Notes under the pieces: model-generated
The model's input: the letters and a program-made list of their open reading frames with translations, nothing else
What the model was told of the DNA's origin: nothing
Database searches by the model: none
Assembly (NCBI GenBank): GCA_009781045.1
Contig: WQYW01000020.1
Location: 1-42,621, forward strand
Direction: 5' to 3'
Length of the DNA: 42,621 bases
From: Alphaproteobacteria bacterium
Lineage (GTDB): Bacteria > Pseudomonadota > Alphaproteobacteria > Rhizobiales > Xanthobacteraceae
Shown: positions 8,929 through 17,363 of the stretch, one piece after another
Layout: the number at the start of each line of letters is the position of its first letter
Position numbering within the stretch: the first letter of the stretch is position 1
Made by a program: the position numbers and the translations under genes

Positions 8929-9188
8929 CATAATTCCCCGATGACTTGTGAAACGGGCCAAGGCCTTGAGAATCAGGCGGGATCCCCGAACCCCTGGAGT
9001 TTTGAAACCTTCGACTTTCGAACCCGGAATCTTTCGAACTCAAGCCGGTCTGGCGAGCCGAACCAGTTACGGTGCGTTGATGGGTATCGTATTGGCCTAG
9101 GTCCCGCAAGGTGGCCGTGGCGTGGCTGTGAGGCCGATCAGGAAGCCGGGAAGTGAACCCGGGAAGCGCCAACCCGAATTGTCCGCGG
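8929..9188. promoter_or_regulatory. gltA copy 2 upstream region with TTCGAA palindromes
   Basis: TTCGAA occurs at 9017-9022 and 9033-9038 (both in CTTTCGAAC). The equivalent TTTCGAACTCA context also occurs upstream of gltA copy 1 (6505-6515). The 16-bp spacing puts the palindromes on nearly the same helix face, as expected for operator sites; no known regulator can be named. No gene is seen between gltA copy 2 and gltX. Confidence 0.35.
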
Positions 9189-9271
9189 TCAGGCGCGTTG
9201 CGCCTGATCCTGCCCGCTCGCCACCAGGATCCCGGGGGGATCCCTTAAGGTCAGGCGCGTTGTGCCTGATC
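9189..9271. repeat. Duplicated 3' end of gltX
   Basis: A 21-bp segment at 9251-9271 contains the last seven codons of gltX with its stop (TCAGGCGCG...CCTGATC on the + strand). It recurs at 9189-9209 with one mismatch, 62 bp downstream of the gene end. The segment is itself a small inverted repeat able to form a hairpin. Confidence 0.75.
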
Positions 9272-10708
9272 GGCGAGCCGTGCCAGACTTTCCTCCCGCC
9301 CCAGAACTTCGAGCACCTCGAAGATCCCGGGTGAGGTGGTGCGTCCGGTCAGGGCCGCCCGCAGGGGTTGTGCCACCGCACCGAGCTTGAGCGCACGGGC
9401 GTCGGCACAGGCCCGTACCACGGCCTCGATGGTGCCAGCCTGCCATTCGCCGACATCTGCCAGGGCTTCATGGAGCTGAGCGAGCAGAACGCGATTTTCC
9501 GGGCTGCTGAGCAGGGCCTGCGCCCTGGCATCCATGTCAAGCGGCCGGTCGGCGAAGAGAAAAGCGGCGGCATCGACCAGTTCAAGCAGGGTCCTGGCGC
9601 GCTCTTTCAGTGCTCCCATCGCCCGCAACAGGGAGCTGCGGGAATTATTGTTCAGCTTGGCCTTGATCCTGGAACCGTGGTCGACATAGTCGAGCACGTC
9701 CTCGAACATCCTCACCAGGGCGGCATCGTCGCTGTGGCGGATGTAATGGCCGTTGAGATTTTCGAGTTTGGCAAAATCAAAACGGGCGGCGGCCCGCCCG
9801 ATCCCGGACAGATCGAAGGCCTCGACCATTTCCGCAGTGGAGAAGATCTCCTGGTCGCCATGACCCCAGCCCAGCCGCACCAGGTAATTGCGCAGCGCCG
9901 CCGGCAGATATCCTTTGGCGCGATAGGAATCGACACCGAGGGCGCCGTGACGCTTGGACATCTTGGTGCCGTCGGGGGCGTGGATGAGAGGGATATGCGA
10001 CATGCTCGGCAGCTGCCATCCCATGGCGTCGTAGATATGTTTCTGGCGCGCGGCGTTGATGAGGTGGTCGTCGCCCCGAATGATGTGGGTGACGCCCATG
10101 TCATGGTCGTCGACCACGACCGCGAGCATATAGGTCGGGGTGCCGTCCCCGCGCAGCAGCACCAGATCGTCGAGATTCTCGTTGTTCCAGCTGATGCGGC
10201 CCTGAACCTCGTCCTCGATCACGGTTTCGCCGCTGTCCGGGGCGCGCAGCCGGATCGCGGGCCTGATGCCCGCCGGGGCGGAAGCGGGATCGCGGTCGCG
10301 CCACATGCCGTCATAGAGCCTGGTGCGCCCTGCGGCCCGGGCGCGGGCCCGCATCGCCTCCAGTTCCTCGGCGGTGGCATAACAGGAGTAGGCCTTGCCG
10401 GCGTTGAGGAGCGCCAGCGCCACCTCGCGGTGGCGATCGGCACGGGAGAACTGATAGATCGGCTCGCCCTCCCAGTCGAGTTCGAGCCATTTGAGGCCGT
10501 CGAGAATGGCACTGATTGCCGCTTCGGTTGAGCGCGCGCGATCGGTGTCCTCAATCCGCAGCAGCATCCGGCCGCCGTGCTTTCTGGCATAGAGCCAGTT
10601 GAACAGCGCGGTGCGGGCGCCGCCAATATGCAGGAAGCCGGTCGGGGACGGGGCAAAGCGGGTGATGACGGTGCTGGACGTGCTGGACATGGACGTGCTG
10701 GACCTCAT
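9251..10708 (-). CDS. gltX: Glutamyl-tRNA synthetase
   Basis: Class I synthetase charging tRNA-Glu. The product of about 485 residues has the HIGH-type motif [20 protein letters not shown] near the N-terminus, the [10 protein letters not shown] element, [11 protein letters not shown] and the KMSKR signature ([13 protein letters not shown]), then the C-terminal anticodon-binding helices. Start is uncertain: ATG 10708 and ATG 10690 flank a Ser/Thr-rich stretch encoded by a 15-bp imperfect DNA repeat; both precede the conserved core. The order lpxB-gltA-gltX is usual. comEC, common on the other side in related genomes, is absent; a divergent glnS lies there. A perfect inverted repeat occupies the leader (10759-10790). 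Confidence 0.96.
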   Translation of the reverse strand: MRSSTSMSSTSSTVITRFAPSPTGFLHIGGARTALFNWLYARKHGGRMLLRIEDTDRARSTEAAISAILDGLKWLELDWEGEPIYQFSRADRHREVALALLNAGKAYSCYATAEELEAMRARARAAGRTRLYDGMWRDRDPASAPAGIRPAIRLRAPDSGETVIEDEVQGRISWNNENLDDLVLLRGDGTPTYMLAVVVDDHDMGVTHIIRGDDHLINAARQKHIYDAMGWQLPSMSHIPLIHAPDGTKMSKRHGALGVDSYRAKGYLPAALRNYLVRLGWGHGDQEIFSTAEMVEAFDLSGIGRAAARFDFAKLENLNGHYIRHSDDAALVRMFEDVLDYVDHGSRIKAKLNNNSRSSLLRAMGALKERARTLLELVDAAAFLFADRPLDMDARAQALLSSPENRVLLAQLHEALADVGEWQAGTIEAVVRACADARALKLGAVAQPLRAALTGRTTSPGIFEVLEVLGREESLARLADQAQRA

Positions 10709-10758
10709 GGGCGGAATTCGAAGTCTCGGGGTTGTCCTCAGGCAGAGGCGCAAAGAGC

Positions 10759-10790
10759 CAGAGAGCCTGTCGGGTCCGACAGGCTCTCTG
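10759..10790. promoter_or_regulatory. 32-bp inverted repeat in the gltX-glnS intergenic region
   Basis: Perfect 15-bp arms (10759-10773 and 10776-10790, CAGAGAGCCTGTCGG and its complement) around two bases. It lies about 50 bp upstream of gltX and 350 bp upstream of glnS. There is no T run on either strand, so a plain Rho-independent terminator is unlikely. An operator, RNA leader hairpin or REP element is possible. Confidence 0.55.
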
Positions 10791-11136
10791 GAGCAGGCAA
10801 AGCCGGGAAGCTATAGCAGGAACGGTGTCCGACAGAAGCCCATCGCCGGGGCTGGCAGGGCGGGATTTATCGCCGGATTAAGGGAGAGTTGCTAAAAGGG
10901 GGCGGCCGCTGCCGGCGGTTGGCGGCCCGGGAAGAAAGCGGGGGGCGCGCGGCAAGGTGGCGCTGGACGGGTGCCGGTGCGAAAACGCCCGTGGCTCCCT
11001 GAAAAAGCCGCCCGACGGCGCTGACGGCGTCCTGGCGCGTCCTCGCGTTCTCGCGTCCTGGGGCGCGGCTTGCTGCGGGCGGCGGAATTTGGCTAAAACG
11101 GCCGCTCTTTTGGTGGCAGGATTGCAGGATCAGGTG

Positions 11137-12816
11137 ATGGGCACAGACGCGGGAGCCCCCGAGGCCGGGCGTGATTTCATTCGCGACATCGTGCGCGGCG
11201 ATCTCGAAGGTGGCAGATACCGGCAGGTCGTGACCCGCTTTCCGCCGGAACCCAATGGCTATCTCCATATCGGCCACGCCAAGTCGATCGCGCTCAATTT
11301 CGGGATTGCCGAGGAATTCGGTGGGGTCTGCCATCTGCGTTTCGATGACACCAATCCGGTGCGCGAGGAGCAGGAATATATCGACTCGATCGAAGAGGAC
11401 GTGCGCTGGCTCGGCTTTGACTGGGGTGAAAAGCGGTTTTTTGCCTCCGACTATTTCGAGCGCCTCTATGACTGGGCGGAGGGTATGATCCGCGACGGCC
11501 TCGCCTATGTCGATGACCAGAGCCAGGACGAGATCCGCACCAGCCGCGGCACCCTGACCGAGCCCGGACGGAACTCCCCGTTCCGTGACCGCACAGTTGC
11601 GGAAAATCTCGATCTGTTCCGCCGCATGCGGGCCGGGGAGTTCGAAAACGGCGCCCGGGTGCTGCGCGCCCGTATCGACATGGCTGCGCCCAACATCAAT
11701 CTGCGCGATCCGGTGATGTACCGTATCCTGCATGCCCATCACCAGCGCACCGGCGATGCCTGGTGCATCTATCCAAGCTACGATTATGCCCATGGCCAGT
11801 CCGATGCCATCGAGGCGATTACCCACTCTATCTGCACGCTGGAATTTGAGGATCACCGCCCGCTCTATGACTGGTTCATTGCCCGGCTCCCGGTGCCCTC
11901 CGAGCCGCACCAGTTTGAGTTCGCCCGCCTCAATCTGACCTACACGCTGCTGTCGAAACGGGTGCTGACCCAACTGGTCCAGGAGGGCCATGTCGCGGGC
12001 TGGGATGACCCGCGGATGCCGACGCTGGCGGGGCTTCGCCGTCGCGGGGTGCCGCCTCAGAGTGTGCGCGAATTCGTCCGCCGCATCGGGGTCGCCAAGG
12101 CCAACAGCGTGGTCGATGTCGGCATGCTGGAATTCTGCATCCGCGAGGAACTGAACCGCCGCGCCGAGCGGCGCATGGCGGTGTTGCGGCCGCTCAGGGT
12201 GGTGATCGAGAATTATCCGGAAGGTGAGAGCGAGACCGTGGAGGCCGTCAATCACCCCGATAACGCCGCCGCCGGCACCCGCCAGCTCCGTTTCGGCCGC
12301 GAACTCTATATCGAGCGCGACGATTTCATGGAGAACCCGCCCAAAAAATTCTTCCGCCTGTCGCCGGGCACGGAAGTGCGGCTGCGCTATGCCTATTTCG
12401 TGAAATGCACGGGCGTCGTCCGCGACGCGGCCGGTGATGTGGTGGAACTGCGCTGCAGTTATGATCCCTCAAGCCGCGGCGGCAATTCCCCCGACGGCCG
12501 CAAGGTCAAGGCGACGCTGCACTGGGTGTCGGCGGCCGACAGCGAGCAGGCCGAAGTCCGGATCTATAACCAGATGTTCTCGAGCCCGAATCCGGATCCG
12601 AAGAATCTGGCTGGCGAATTCAACAGCGATTCGCTGGAGATCATCGGGGACGCCCGGCTGGAGCCGGCACTGAATGCCGGCGCGGCCCATGAACCGGTGC
12701 AGTTCGAGCGCCTGGGATATTTCGTGCGCGATCGCGACTGGCGCCCCGACAGGCCGGTCTATAACCGCACCATCGGTCTGCGCGACAGCTTTGCCAGAGA
12801 AGTGGGTAAAAGCTGA
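11137..12816 (+). CDS. glnS: Glutaminyl-tRNA synthetase
   Basis: Charges tRNA-Gln directly. 559 residues with the GlnRS forms of the class I motifs: [49 protein letters not shown] and [11 protein letters not shown]. Two C-terminal beta-barrel anticodon-binding regions follow ([15 protein letters not shown] to [11 protein letters not shown]). ATG 11137 follows AGGATCAG; the frame is open 180 nt further upstream but that part is not conserved-looking. Many alphaproteobacteria lack GlnRS and use the GatCAB transamidation route; presence here suggests acquisition in this lineage. No YqeY fusion is seen at the C-terminus. Convergent with the permease gene 48 bp on. Confidence 0.96.
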   Translation: MGTDAGAPEAGRDFIRDIVRGDLEGGRYRQVVTRFPPEPNGYLHIGHAKSIALNFGIAEEFGGVCHLRFDDTNPVREEQEYIDSIEEDVRWLGFDWGEKRFFASDYFERLYDWAEGMIRDGLAYVDDQSQDEIRTSRGTLTEPGRNSPFRDRTVAENLDLFRRMRAGEFENGARVLRARIDMAAPNINLRDPVMYRILHAHHQRTGDAWCIYPSYDYAHGQSDAIEAITHSICTLEFEDHRPLYDWFIARLPVPSEPHQFEFARLNLTYTLLSKRVLTQLVQEGHVAGWDDPRMPTLAGLRRRGVPPQSVREFVRRIGVAKANSVVDVGMLEFCIREELNRRAERRMAVLRPLRVVIENYPEGESETVEAVNHPDNAAAGTRQLRFGRELYIERDDFMENPPKKFFRLSPGTEVRLRYAYFVKCTGVVRDAAGDVVELRCSYDPSSRGGNSPDGRKVKATLHWVSAADSEQAEVRIYNQMFSSPNPDPKNLAGEFNSDSLEIIGDARLEPALNAGAAHEPVQFERLGYFVRDRDWRPDRPVYNRTIGLRDSFAREVGKS

Positions 12817-12864
12817 AGGGGGAGAAGCCGGGATTTGAACGGCGGCTGCGGGCGGGGCGAGGGG

Positions 12865-13680
12865 TCAGAGTGCGCCATCGGCGAGCAGGCCGAAGGCTCT
12901 GAGTTCGGTGATCCCGAGCTGGACCGCGATCAGCACCAGCAGCACGGCGAGCGTCACCCGCAGTGCGGTTTCCGGGATGCGGGCGGCGGTGAGACTGCCG
13001 AGCACAATGCCGGGGAGTGAGCCGATCAGGAGGACGCCCATCAGGCTCCAGTCGACGGAGCCGATCACCCAGTGCCCGGCACCGGCGACCACGGTCAGGG
13101 GCACGGCATGCGCAATATCAGAGCCGACAATGCGTGCCATCGGCACCTCGGGATAGAGCAGCAGCAGCAGGATCATGCCGACGGCACCGGCGCCCAGCGA
13201 GGACAGCGACACCAGGACGCCGAGCAGGGCGCCGGAGAACACGGTGGCGATGGTGAGGCTGCGGCCCTGGAGGCAGATCAGGACGTGGCGATACTGCGCG
13301 GCGATGCGGTCGCGGAACATCAGTGCGCTGGCGGTGAGGAGCAGGGCCAGGCACAGCACCGCATTGAGGAGGTCTCTCTGGCTGGCACTGTCGAGCTGGA
13401 GCCGCCACAGGGTGAAAAGGGTCAGCGCACTGGCGGGAATGCTGCCGCAGCTCAGTCTGACCACGGCCCCCCAATGGATGTTGCGCGACCAGCCATGGAC
13501 CAGACTGCCGGCGCTCTTGGTGGCGGCAGCATAGAGCAGGTCGGTGCCAACAGCGGTCGAGGGGTGAATGCCGAACGCCAGAATCAGAAGCGGTGTCATC
13601 AGGGCGCCGCCGCCCACACCGGTAATGCCGATCAGGAGCCCGACGGCAAAGCCGGATACAACATGGAGCGGATCAAGCAT
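12865..13680 (-). CDS. TauE/SafE family sulfite/sulfonate exporter-like permease
   Basis: A 271-residue protein with about eight hydrophobic segments and the family's N-terminal signature (VVSGFAVGLLIGITGVGGGALMTP split over residues 7-30) repeated in diverged form mid-protein (LVSLSSLGAGAVGM). Members export sulfite, sulfoacetate or other organosulfur anions across the inner membrane. No sulfur-metabolism neighbour lies here, so the substrate cannot be assigned. It reads away from lexA, which has a terminator in between, so it is probably transcribed on its own. Lies where comEC is often found in relatives. Confidence 0.9.
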   Translation of the reverse strand: MLDPLHVVSGFAVGLLIGITGVGGGALMTPLLILAFGIHPSTAVGTDLLYAAATKSAGSLVHGWSRNIHWGAVVRLSCGSIPASALTLFTLWRLQLDSASQRDLLNAVLCLALLLTASALMFRDRIAAQYRHVLICLQGRSLTIATVFSGALLGVLVSLSSLGAGAVGMILLLLLYPEVPMARIVGSDIAHAVPLTVVAGAGHWVIGSVDWSLMGVLLIGSLPGIVLGSLTAARIPETALRVTLAVLLVLIAVQLGITELRAFGLLADGAL

Positions 13681-13821
13681 GTCGGGTCAGCCGCATCATG
13701 GATCCGCGCAAAGAGGGAAACGATGCCGGACCCCGTTGTTGATGGCGCCACTATAGGGCAATTGCAGGGCGGCTGGCGCGGGATCGGCAGATTTTCGCAA
13801 GGAGGTCGCCGCGGGTTGCGA

Positions 13822-13866
13822 AAAACGACGCCCGGGGCCGGTTCCTCCGGCCCCGGGCGTCGTTTT
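13822..13866 (-). terminator. Strong Rho-independent terminator of lexA
   Basis: Perfect 20-bp stem (13822-13841 with 13847-13866) and 5-nt loop, 21 nt past the lexA stop. On the minus strand it ends in TTTTT. The + strand end (TTTT) could also terminate incoming transcription. Confidence 0.93.
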
Positions 13867-13886
13867 GCGCAAGAGCTGAGCGCGGA

Positions 13887-14576
13887 TCAATACTTGCGGT
13901 ACAGTCCGATAAGCTTGCCCTGAATCTTGACCCGGCTCGGGGGCAGGATGCGCACCTCATAAGAGGTGTTGGCGGGCTCCAGTGCGATCGCGGCGCCACG
14001 GCGGCGGAAGCGTTTGAGGGTCGCCTCCTCCTCATCGATCAGGGCCACCACGATGTCCCCGGTATTGGCGCTGTCATTGCGCTGAATCAGCGCCAGGTCG
14101 CCGTCGAGGATGCCGGCTTCGATCATCGAATCACCGCGGATCTCGAGTGCGTAATGGTCGCCTGTGCCGAGCATGTCGGGCGGCACGTTGACCGTGCTGC
14201 AACGGGTCTGCAGCGCCTCGATAGGGGTGCCGGCGGCGATGCGCCCCATGATCGGAACTGCGACCGGACGATCGTCGTCCTCGCCCGCACCGCGGGCGCG
14301 GCCGAGATTGCCCTCGATGACATTGGGCGTGAAGACACGGCGTGCCCCGGTGGAGGAGGCGAGTTCCGGCAGTTTCAGCACCTCAATGGCGCGGGCGCGG
14401 TTGCGCAGCCGGCGGATAAACCCCCTGTCCTCAAGCGCCGTGATCAGGCGGTGGATGCCCGATTTCGATCTGAGATCGAGTGCATCCTTCATTTCCTCGA
14501 ACGACGGCGGTACGCCGCATTCCTTCACACGCTCACTGATGAAGCGGAGAAGCTCGTATTGTTTTCGGGTCAACAT
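13887..14576 (-). CDS. lexA: SOS response repressor LexA (autocleavable)
   Basis: LexA dimers bind SOS boxes and self-cleave when RecA filaments form after DNA damage. This 229-residue protein has an N-terminal winged helix-turn-helix ([33 protein letters not shown]). The S24 protease domain has cleavage bond Ala115-Gly116 (GRIAAGTP), nucleophile Ser150 (RGDSMIEAG) and general base Lys188 (EEATLKRF). All catalytic parts are intact. An SOS box at 14659-14673, 83 bp upstream of the ATG, indicates autoregulation. A tandem paralogue lacking the protease lies upstream (14709-15185). Confidence 0.98.
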   Translation of the reverse strand: MLTRKQYELLRFISERVKECGVPPSFEEMKDALDLRSKSGIHRLITALEDRGFIRRLRNRARAIEVLKLPELASSTGARRVFTPNVIEGNLGRARGAGEDDDRPVAVPIMGRIAAGTPIEALQTRCSTVNVPPDMLGTGDHYALEIRGDSMIEAGILDGDLALIQRNDSANTGDIVVALIDEEEATLKRFRRRGAAIALEPANTSYEVRILPPSRVKIQGKLIGLYRKY

Positions 14577-14658
14577 TTCCGGTCAGGGTCCTGCAGTGGT
14601 GAAGAGGTTTAGTGCGATGCGATTCGCTCAGAAAACAAATCAAGAACGGACACTATAT

Positions 14659-14673
14659 GTTCGATGTGTGTTC
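14659..14673. promoter_or_regulatory. SOS box (LexA operator) of lexA
   Basis: GTTCGATGTGTGTTC exactly fits the alphaproteobacterial LexA operator GTTC-N7-GTTC. It lies between the end of the lexA paralogue and lexA itself. Confidence 0.9.
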
Positions 14674-14681
14674 CGCAAGGG

Positions 14682-14696
14682 TTAATTTCTGGTTAA
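14682..14696. promoter_or_regulatory. Candidate CtrA-binding site upstream of lexA
   Basis: TTAATTTCTGGTTAA is an exact TTAA-N7-TTAA, the recognition sequence of the alphaproteobacterial cell-cycle regulator CtrA. It ends 8 bp from the SOS box. Eight fixed A/T bases are unlikely by chance in DNA this GC-rich, but binding is inferred only. Confidence 0.45.
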
Positions 14697-14708
14697 GACG
14701 TGACCTTT

Positions 14709-15185
14709 TCACCGCAGGCGCGGCCCGGCGACGGTGGGGGGCTCCGGGCCGTCCTGGATCTCGATGGTGCACAGGGCACCCGAGTGGGAGCTGCCCGGCA
14801 GCACGTTGATGGTGCCGTAATGGGTCTGCAGCACCTCGATCAGGGCACTGACATTGATCCGCCCCCTGATCAGGATTGCGACCGCAGCGCCGTCCCTGTG
14901 CCCGGGAACGGCGTGACGGGGCGTGCCTTCGATGACGTCGGGCGCGAAGGAGCGACGGGGGCCGGGCGGAGGTTCCGGCAGTCTCAGCACCTCGATGGCG
15001 CGGGCGCGGTGGGGCAGACGGCGGATGAAGCCTCTGTCTTCAAGTGCGTTGAGCAGCCGGAAGATGCCGGACTTCGACCGCAGTCCGAGTGCGTCCTTCA
15101 TTTCGTCAAACGACGGAGGCACGCCGCCATTCCTTATAAGGCTGTGGATCAGGCGCAGCAGCTCGGATTGCTTGCGGGTCAACAT
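14709..15185 (-). CDS. LexA paralogue with DNA-binding domain but no autoprotease
   Basis: A 158-residue protein. Residues 1-72 closely match LexA ([45 protein letters not shown]), so operator recognition is probably kept. Beyond the linker, similarity continues (IEVLQTHYGTINVLP against [15 protein letters not shown]) but the cleavage region AAGT is replaced by NVSA. The frame ends shortly after the position of the GDSM serine motif, which reads DGPEPP. The Ser/Lys dyad and much of the dimerisation region are therefore missing. It has its own SOS box (15277-15291) and lies upstream of and parallel to lexA, a tandem duplication including the promoter. It may be a non-cleavable or weakly dimerising competitor at SOS boxes, or a decaying copy; the good HTH conservation argues for recent or present selection. 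Confidence 0.8.
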   Translation of the reverse strand: MLTRKQSELLRLIHSLIRNGGVPPSFDEMKDALGLRSKSGIFRLLNALEDRGFIRRLPHRARAIEVLRLPEPPPGPRRSFAPDVIEGTPRHAVPGHRDGAAVAILIRGRINVSALIEVLQTHYGTINVLPGSSHSGALCTIEIQDGPEPPTVAGPRLR

Positions 15186-15276
15186 TCGGATCGTGTCCTG
15201 TCAGCTGTTGGATCGGTCCCTGTGGGGTGGACCCGGTCCGCGGTGGGCAGAAACAAATCATGAACGCAACCTATCT

Positions 15277-15291
15277 GTTCAGGGTGTGTTC
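15277..15291. promoter_or_regulatory. SOS box of the lexA paralogue
   Basis: GTTCAGGGTGTGTTC, GTTC-N7-GTTC, 92 bp upstream of the paralogue's ATG. Flanks (AAACAAATCA-GAACG before, CCGCAAG after) match those of the lexA box, showing the operator was duplicated with the gene. Confidence 0.88.
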
Positions 15292-15481
15292 CGCAAGAGG
15301 CAATATTTGATGAAATGTGACTGCCCAAATCGGACAGGAGGGAACTCGCACCAATCACCTCGCCTGTGAAAAGCGTCTGTGCCTCGACAAGGTGAAAAAG
15401 GGGCTCAGTCAGTCGTTCCAGAAATGGGACGTGGGTTGAAACAAACGCCTGCCGGACTCCCGCCGCCAGGAGTGCGCTTTG

Positions 15482-15527
15482 CAGGCAGATGGCCGGGCGC
15501 GTGTTCCGTGCGCCGGCCATCTGCCTG
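15482..15527. terminator. Long stem-loop downstream of moeA
   Basis: Perfect 15-bp arms (15482-15496 and 15513-15527, CAGGCAGATGGCCGG and its complement) with a 16-nt loop, starting 11 nt past the moeA stop. No T run follows on the minus strand. It may stabilise the moeA 3' end or terminate with Rho. The rest of 15292-15481 shows no gene. Confidence 0.55.
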
Positions 15528-15538
15528 GTGGCAACGGC

Positions 15539-16750
15539 TCAGACCGGCAGATGCAGGATCTCGCAAAGGCTGCCGGCAGGAGCCGGAGGGGCAAAGGGCG
15601 GGCGAATCACCAGCGCCTGTGCGGCGGCAAGAGTGCCAAGCAGGGAACTGTCCTGGAGACGGACGGGCGTGGCCAGAAGGGTGCCGTCGGCCTGTTCCAC
15701 GCATTGGGCGCGCAGATAATCCTCGCGCCCGTCATTGGCCGGGAGTTCGGAGCCGAGGATGGCGTGGTGGCGCCGATGGTGGATGTTATCGCGTCCCGCC
15801 AGGGCGCGAATCAGCGGCACCATGAACAGCCAGGCGCAGATATAGGAGGACACCGGGTTTCCGGGCAGTCCGATGACCCTTGCCTGGGAACTGCGGCCGA
15901 ACATCATCGGCTTGCCTGGGCGCATGGCGATCTTCCAGAAGGTCATGTTGAAGCCTTCGGCCTCCAGCGCCGGTTTGACCAGGTCGTGGTCGCCGACAGA
16001 GGCGCCGCCGGTGGTGATCAGGAGGTCGGCACCGACATCTGCGGCGCGCCGGATATGCCCGGTGGTGGCCTCCAGCCGGTCCGCGGCAACCCCGAGATCA
16101 AAGGTCTCGGCCCCTTCGGCGCGGGCCAGGGCATGGAGCGCATAACTGTTGGAAACCACGATCTGACCGGGGGCGGGCTCTGTGCCCGGCATCACCAGTT
16201 CGTCGCCGGTGGCGAGAATCGCCACCCGCGGGCGGCGCCAGACCGGCAGCGCGGCATGGTTCATGCCGGCGGCCAGCGACAGATCGCGCTCGCTCAGGCG
16301 CTTTCCCCGCCGGAGCAGAATCTCGCCTGCGCGGAAATCGACACCGGCTTCACGGATATGCCGACCGGCCCTGGCAGGCTGGTTCAGGATGACACGGCTG
16401 CCCACGGTGATTGTGTCCTCCTGGATCACCACCGCGTCGGCACCCTGCGGAACCACCCCGCCGGTAAAGATCCGCGCCGCCTCGCCGGGCCCGATGCTGC
16501 GCGCCAGGGGGCGTCCCGCGGCGACCTCGCCGATCACCTCGAGTTCGGTGCCTGCCTGGGAGGCGTCGGCGCTGCGCAGTGCATAGCCGTCCATTGCCGA
16601 CATGGCCACCGGGGGCTGGGTGCGGCGGGCCGCGATATCATCTGCCAGCACACGATGCCAGGCATCCTGGAGCGGGACCATCTCGACCGACAAAGGGGCG
16701 ATATCCGCAACCACGATGGCGAGGGCTTCGGAAACGGGCATCAGGGCCAA
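15539..16750 (-). CDS. moeA: Molybdopterin molybdenumtransferase MoeA
   Basis: Inserts molybdate into adenylylated molybdopterin in the last step of Mo-cofactor synthesis. 403 residues with domain order typical of MoeA: N-terminal MSAMDGYALR, PARAGRHIREAGVDF, the MoaB/Mog-like domain with ILATGDELV, VSNSYAL, TTGGASVGDHD and LPGNPVSS, then the C-terminal beta-barrel. The start is TTG 16750: AAGGAG at 16759-16764 is 8 nt from it but 17 nt from the in-frame ATG 16741. In related genomes moeA follows moaC directly; here 8.3 kb separates them. Confidence 0.96.
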   Translation of the reverse strand: MALMPVSEALAIVVADIAPLSVEMVPLQDAWHRVLADDIAARRTQPPVAMSAMDGYALRSADASQAGTELEVIGEVAAGRPLARSIGPGEAARIFTGGVVPQGADAVVIQEDTITVGSRVILNQPARAGRHIREAGVDFRAGEILLRRGKRLSERDLSLAAGMNHAALPVWRRPRVAILATGDELVMPGTEPAPGQIVVSNSYALHALARAEGAETFDLGVAADRLEATTGHIRRAADVGADLLITTGGASVGDHDLVKPALEAEGFNMTFWKIAMRPGKPMMFGRSSQARVIGLPGNPVSSYICAWLFMVPLIRALAGRDNIHHRRHHAILGSELPANDGREDYLRAQCVEQADGTLLATPVRLQDSSLLGTLAAAQALVIRPPFAPPAPAGSLCEILHLPV

Positions 16751-16758
16751 GACGTGAA

Positions 16759-16764
16759 CTCCTT
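16759..16764 (-). promoter_or_regulatory. Ribosome-binding site that fixes a TTG start for moeA
   Basis: Minus-strand AAGGAG with 8-nt spacing to TTG 16750. The ATG three codons later is too far away for this site. Confidence 0.75.
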
Positions 16765-17363
16765 CTGGCTTGAGCGGATCTCTGAGATTTCCCGCCAGGC
16801 TTGCCGGCGCGCCGAAAGACCAGCTGTGCGGTGGGAACGGGTGACACTAACCGAGCCTGTGGCGGGAGGCAAAATCCGGGCGCAAAAGCCCCGCTCCAGC
16901 GCCGGATGAAAGTGGCGGGCAAGGGGTGGCCAGGGGCTGTCGGCTCGTAAAAGGGGGTGAACAGGGTAACTTAATGGTGAATCCGGACAGGCCTGCTGGA
17001 GCCCCTGGTCGGCATTGCCAAGCGTGGGGATCAGTGCCAAGGACTGGTGAACCAGGGACTTGTGTTCGCCGCTGGCATGTTTTTCAAGCTGCCGCGCGAC
17101 GGCACAGGGGCGATCTGGGGATTTGAGGGATCCATGAGGACAGTCTCTTGCATGTGGGCTGTCGCAGGGGCACCTTTGCATCGGGAAAGTTTTTGTAAAA
17201 GGCCCCCCGTTATTTGCGGGGCAGGCCGATGATGGGAGCCCCTGAGCTGGTTCATCCGCAGTTTCGATGGTGCCAGCCGGGAGACAGGGTGGGATGGGTG
17301 TTGAGGCGCCGTGACCGGCTGCAGAGGGCGGTCATTGAGGGCGTGACAACAAAATGGAAGGCA
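16765..17363. other. 600-bp moeA-ctpA divergent region
   Basis: No gene recognised; open frames here lack family features. It should hold the divergent promoters of moeA and ctpA, but I cannot fix -35/-10 elements. Confidence 0.55.

Noticed and set aside
12817..12850. T-arm-like GTTCAAATCCCGGC on the minus strand, suggesting a tRNA 3' end
   Set aside because: Only about 48 bp separate glnS from the permease gene; no acceptor, D or anticodon arm can be formed. Treated as chance.
16926..17126. Small + frame between moeA and ctpA
   Set aside because: No family, no clear Shine-Dalgarno site, basic random-looking composition.
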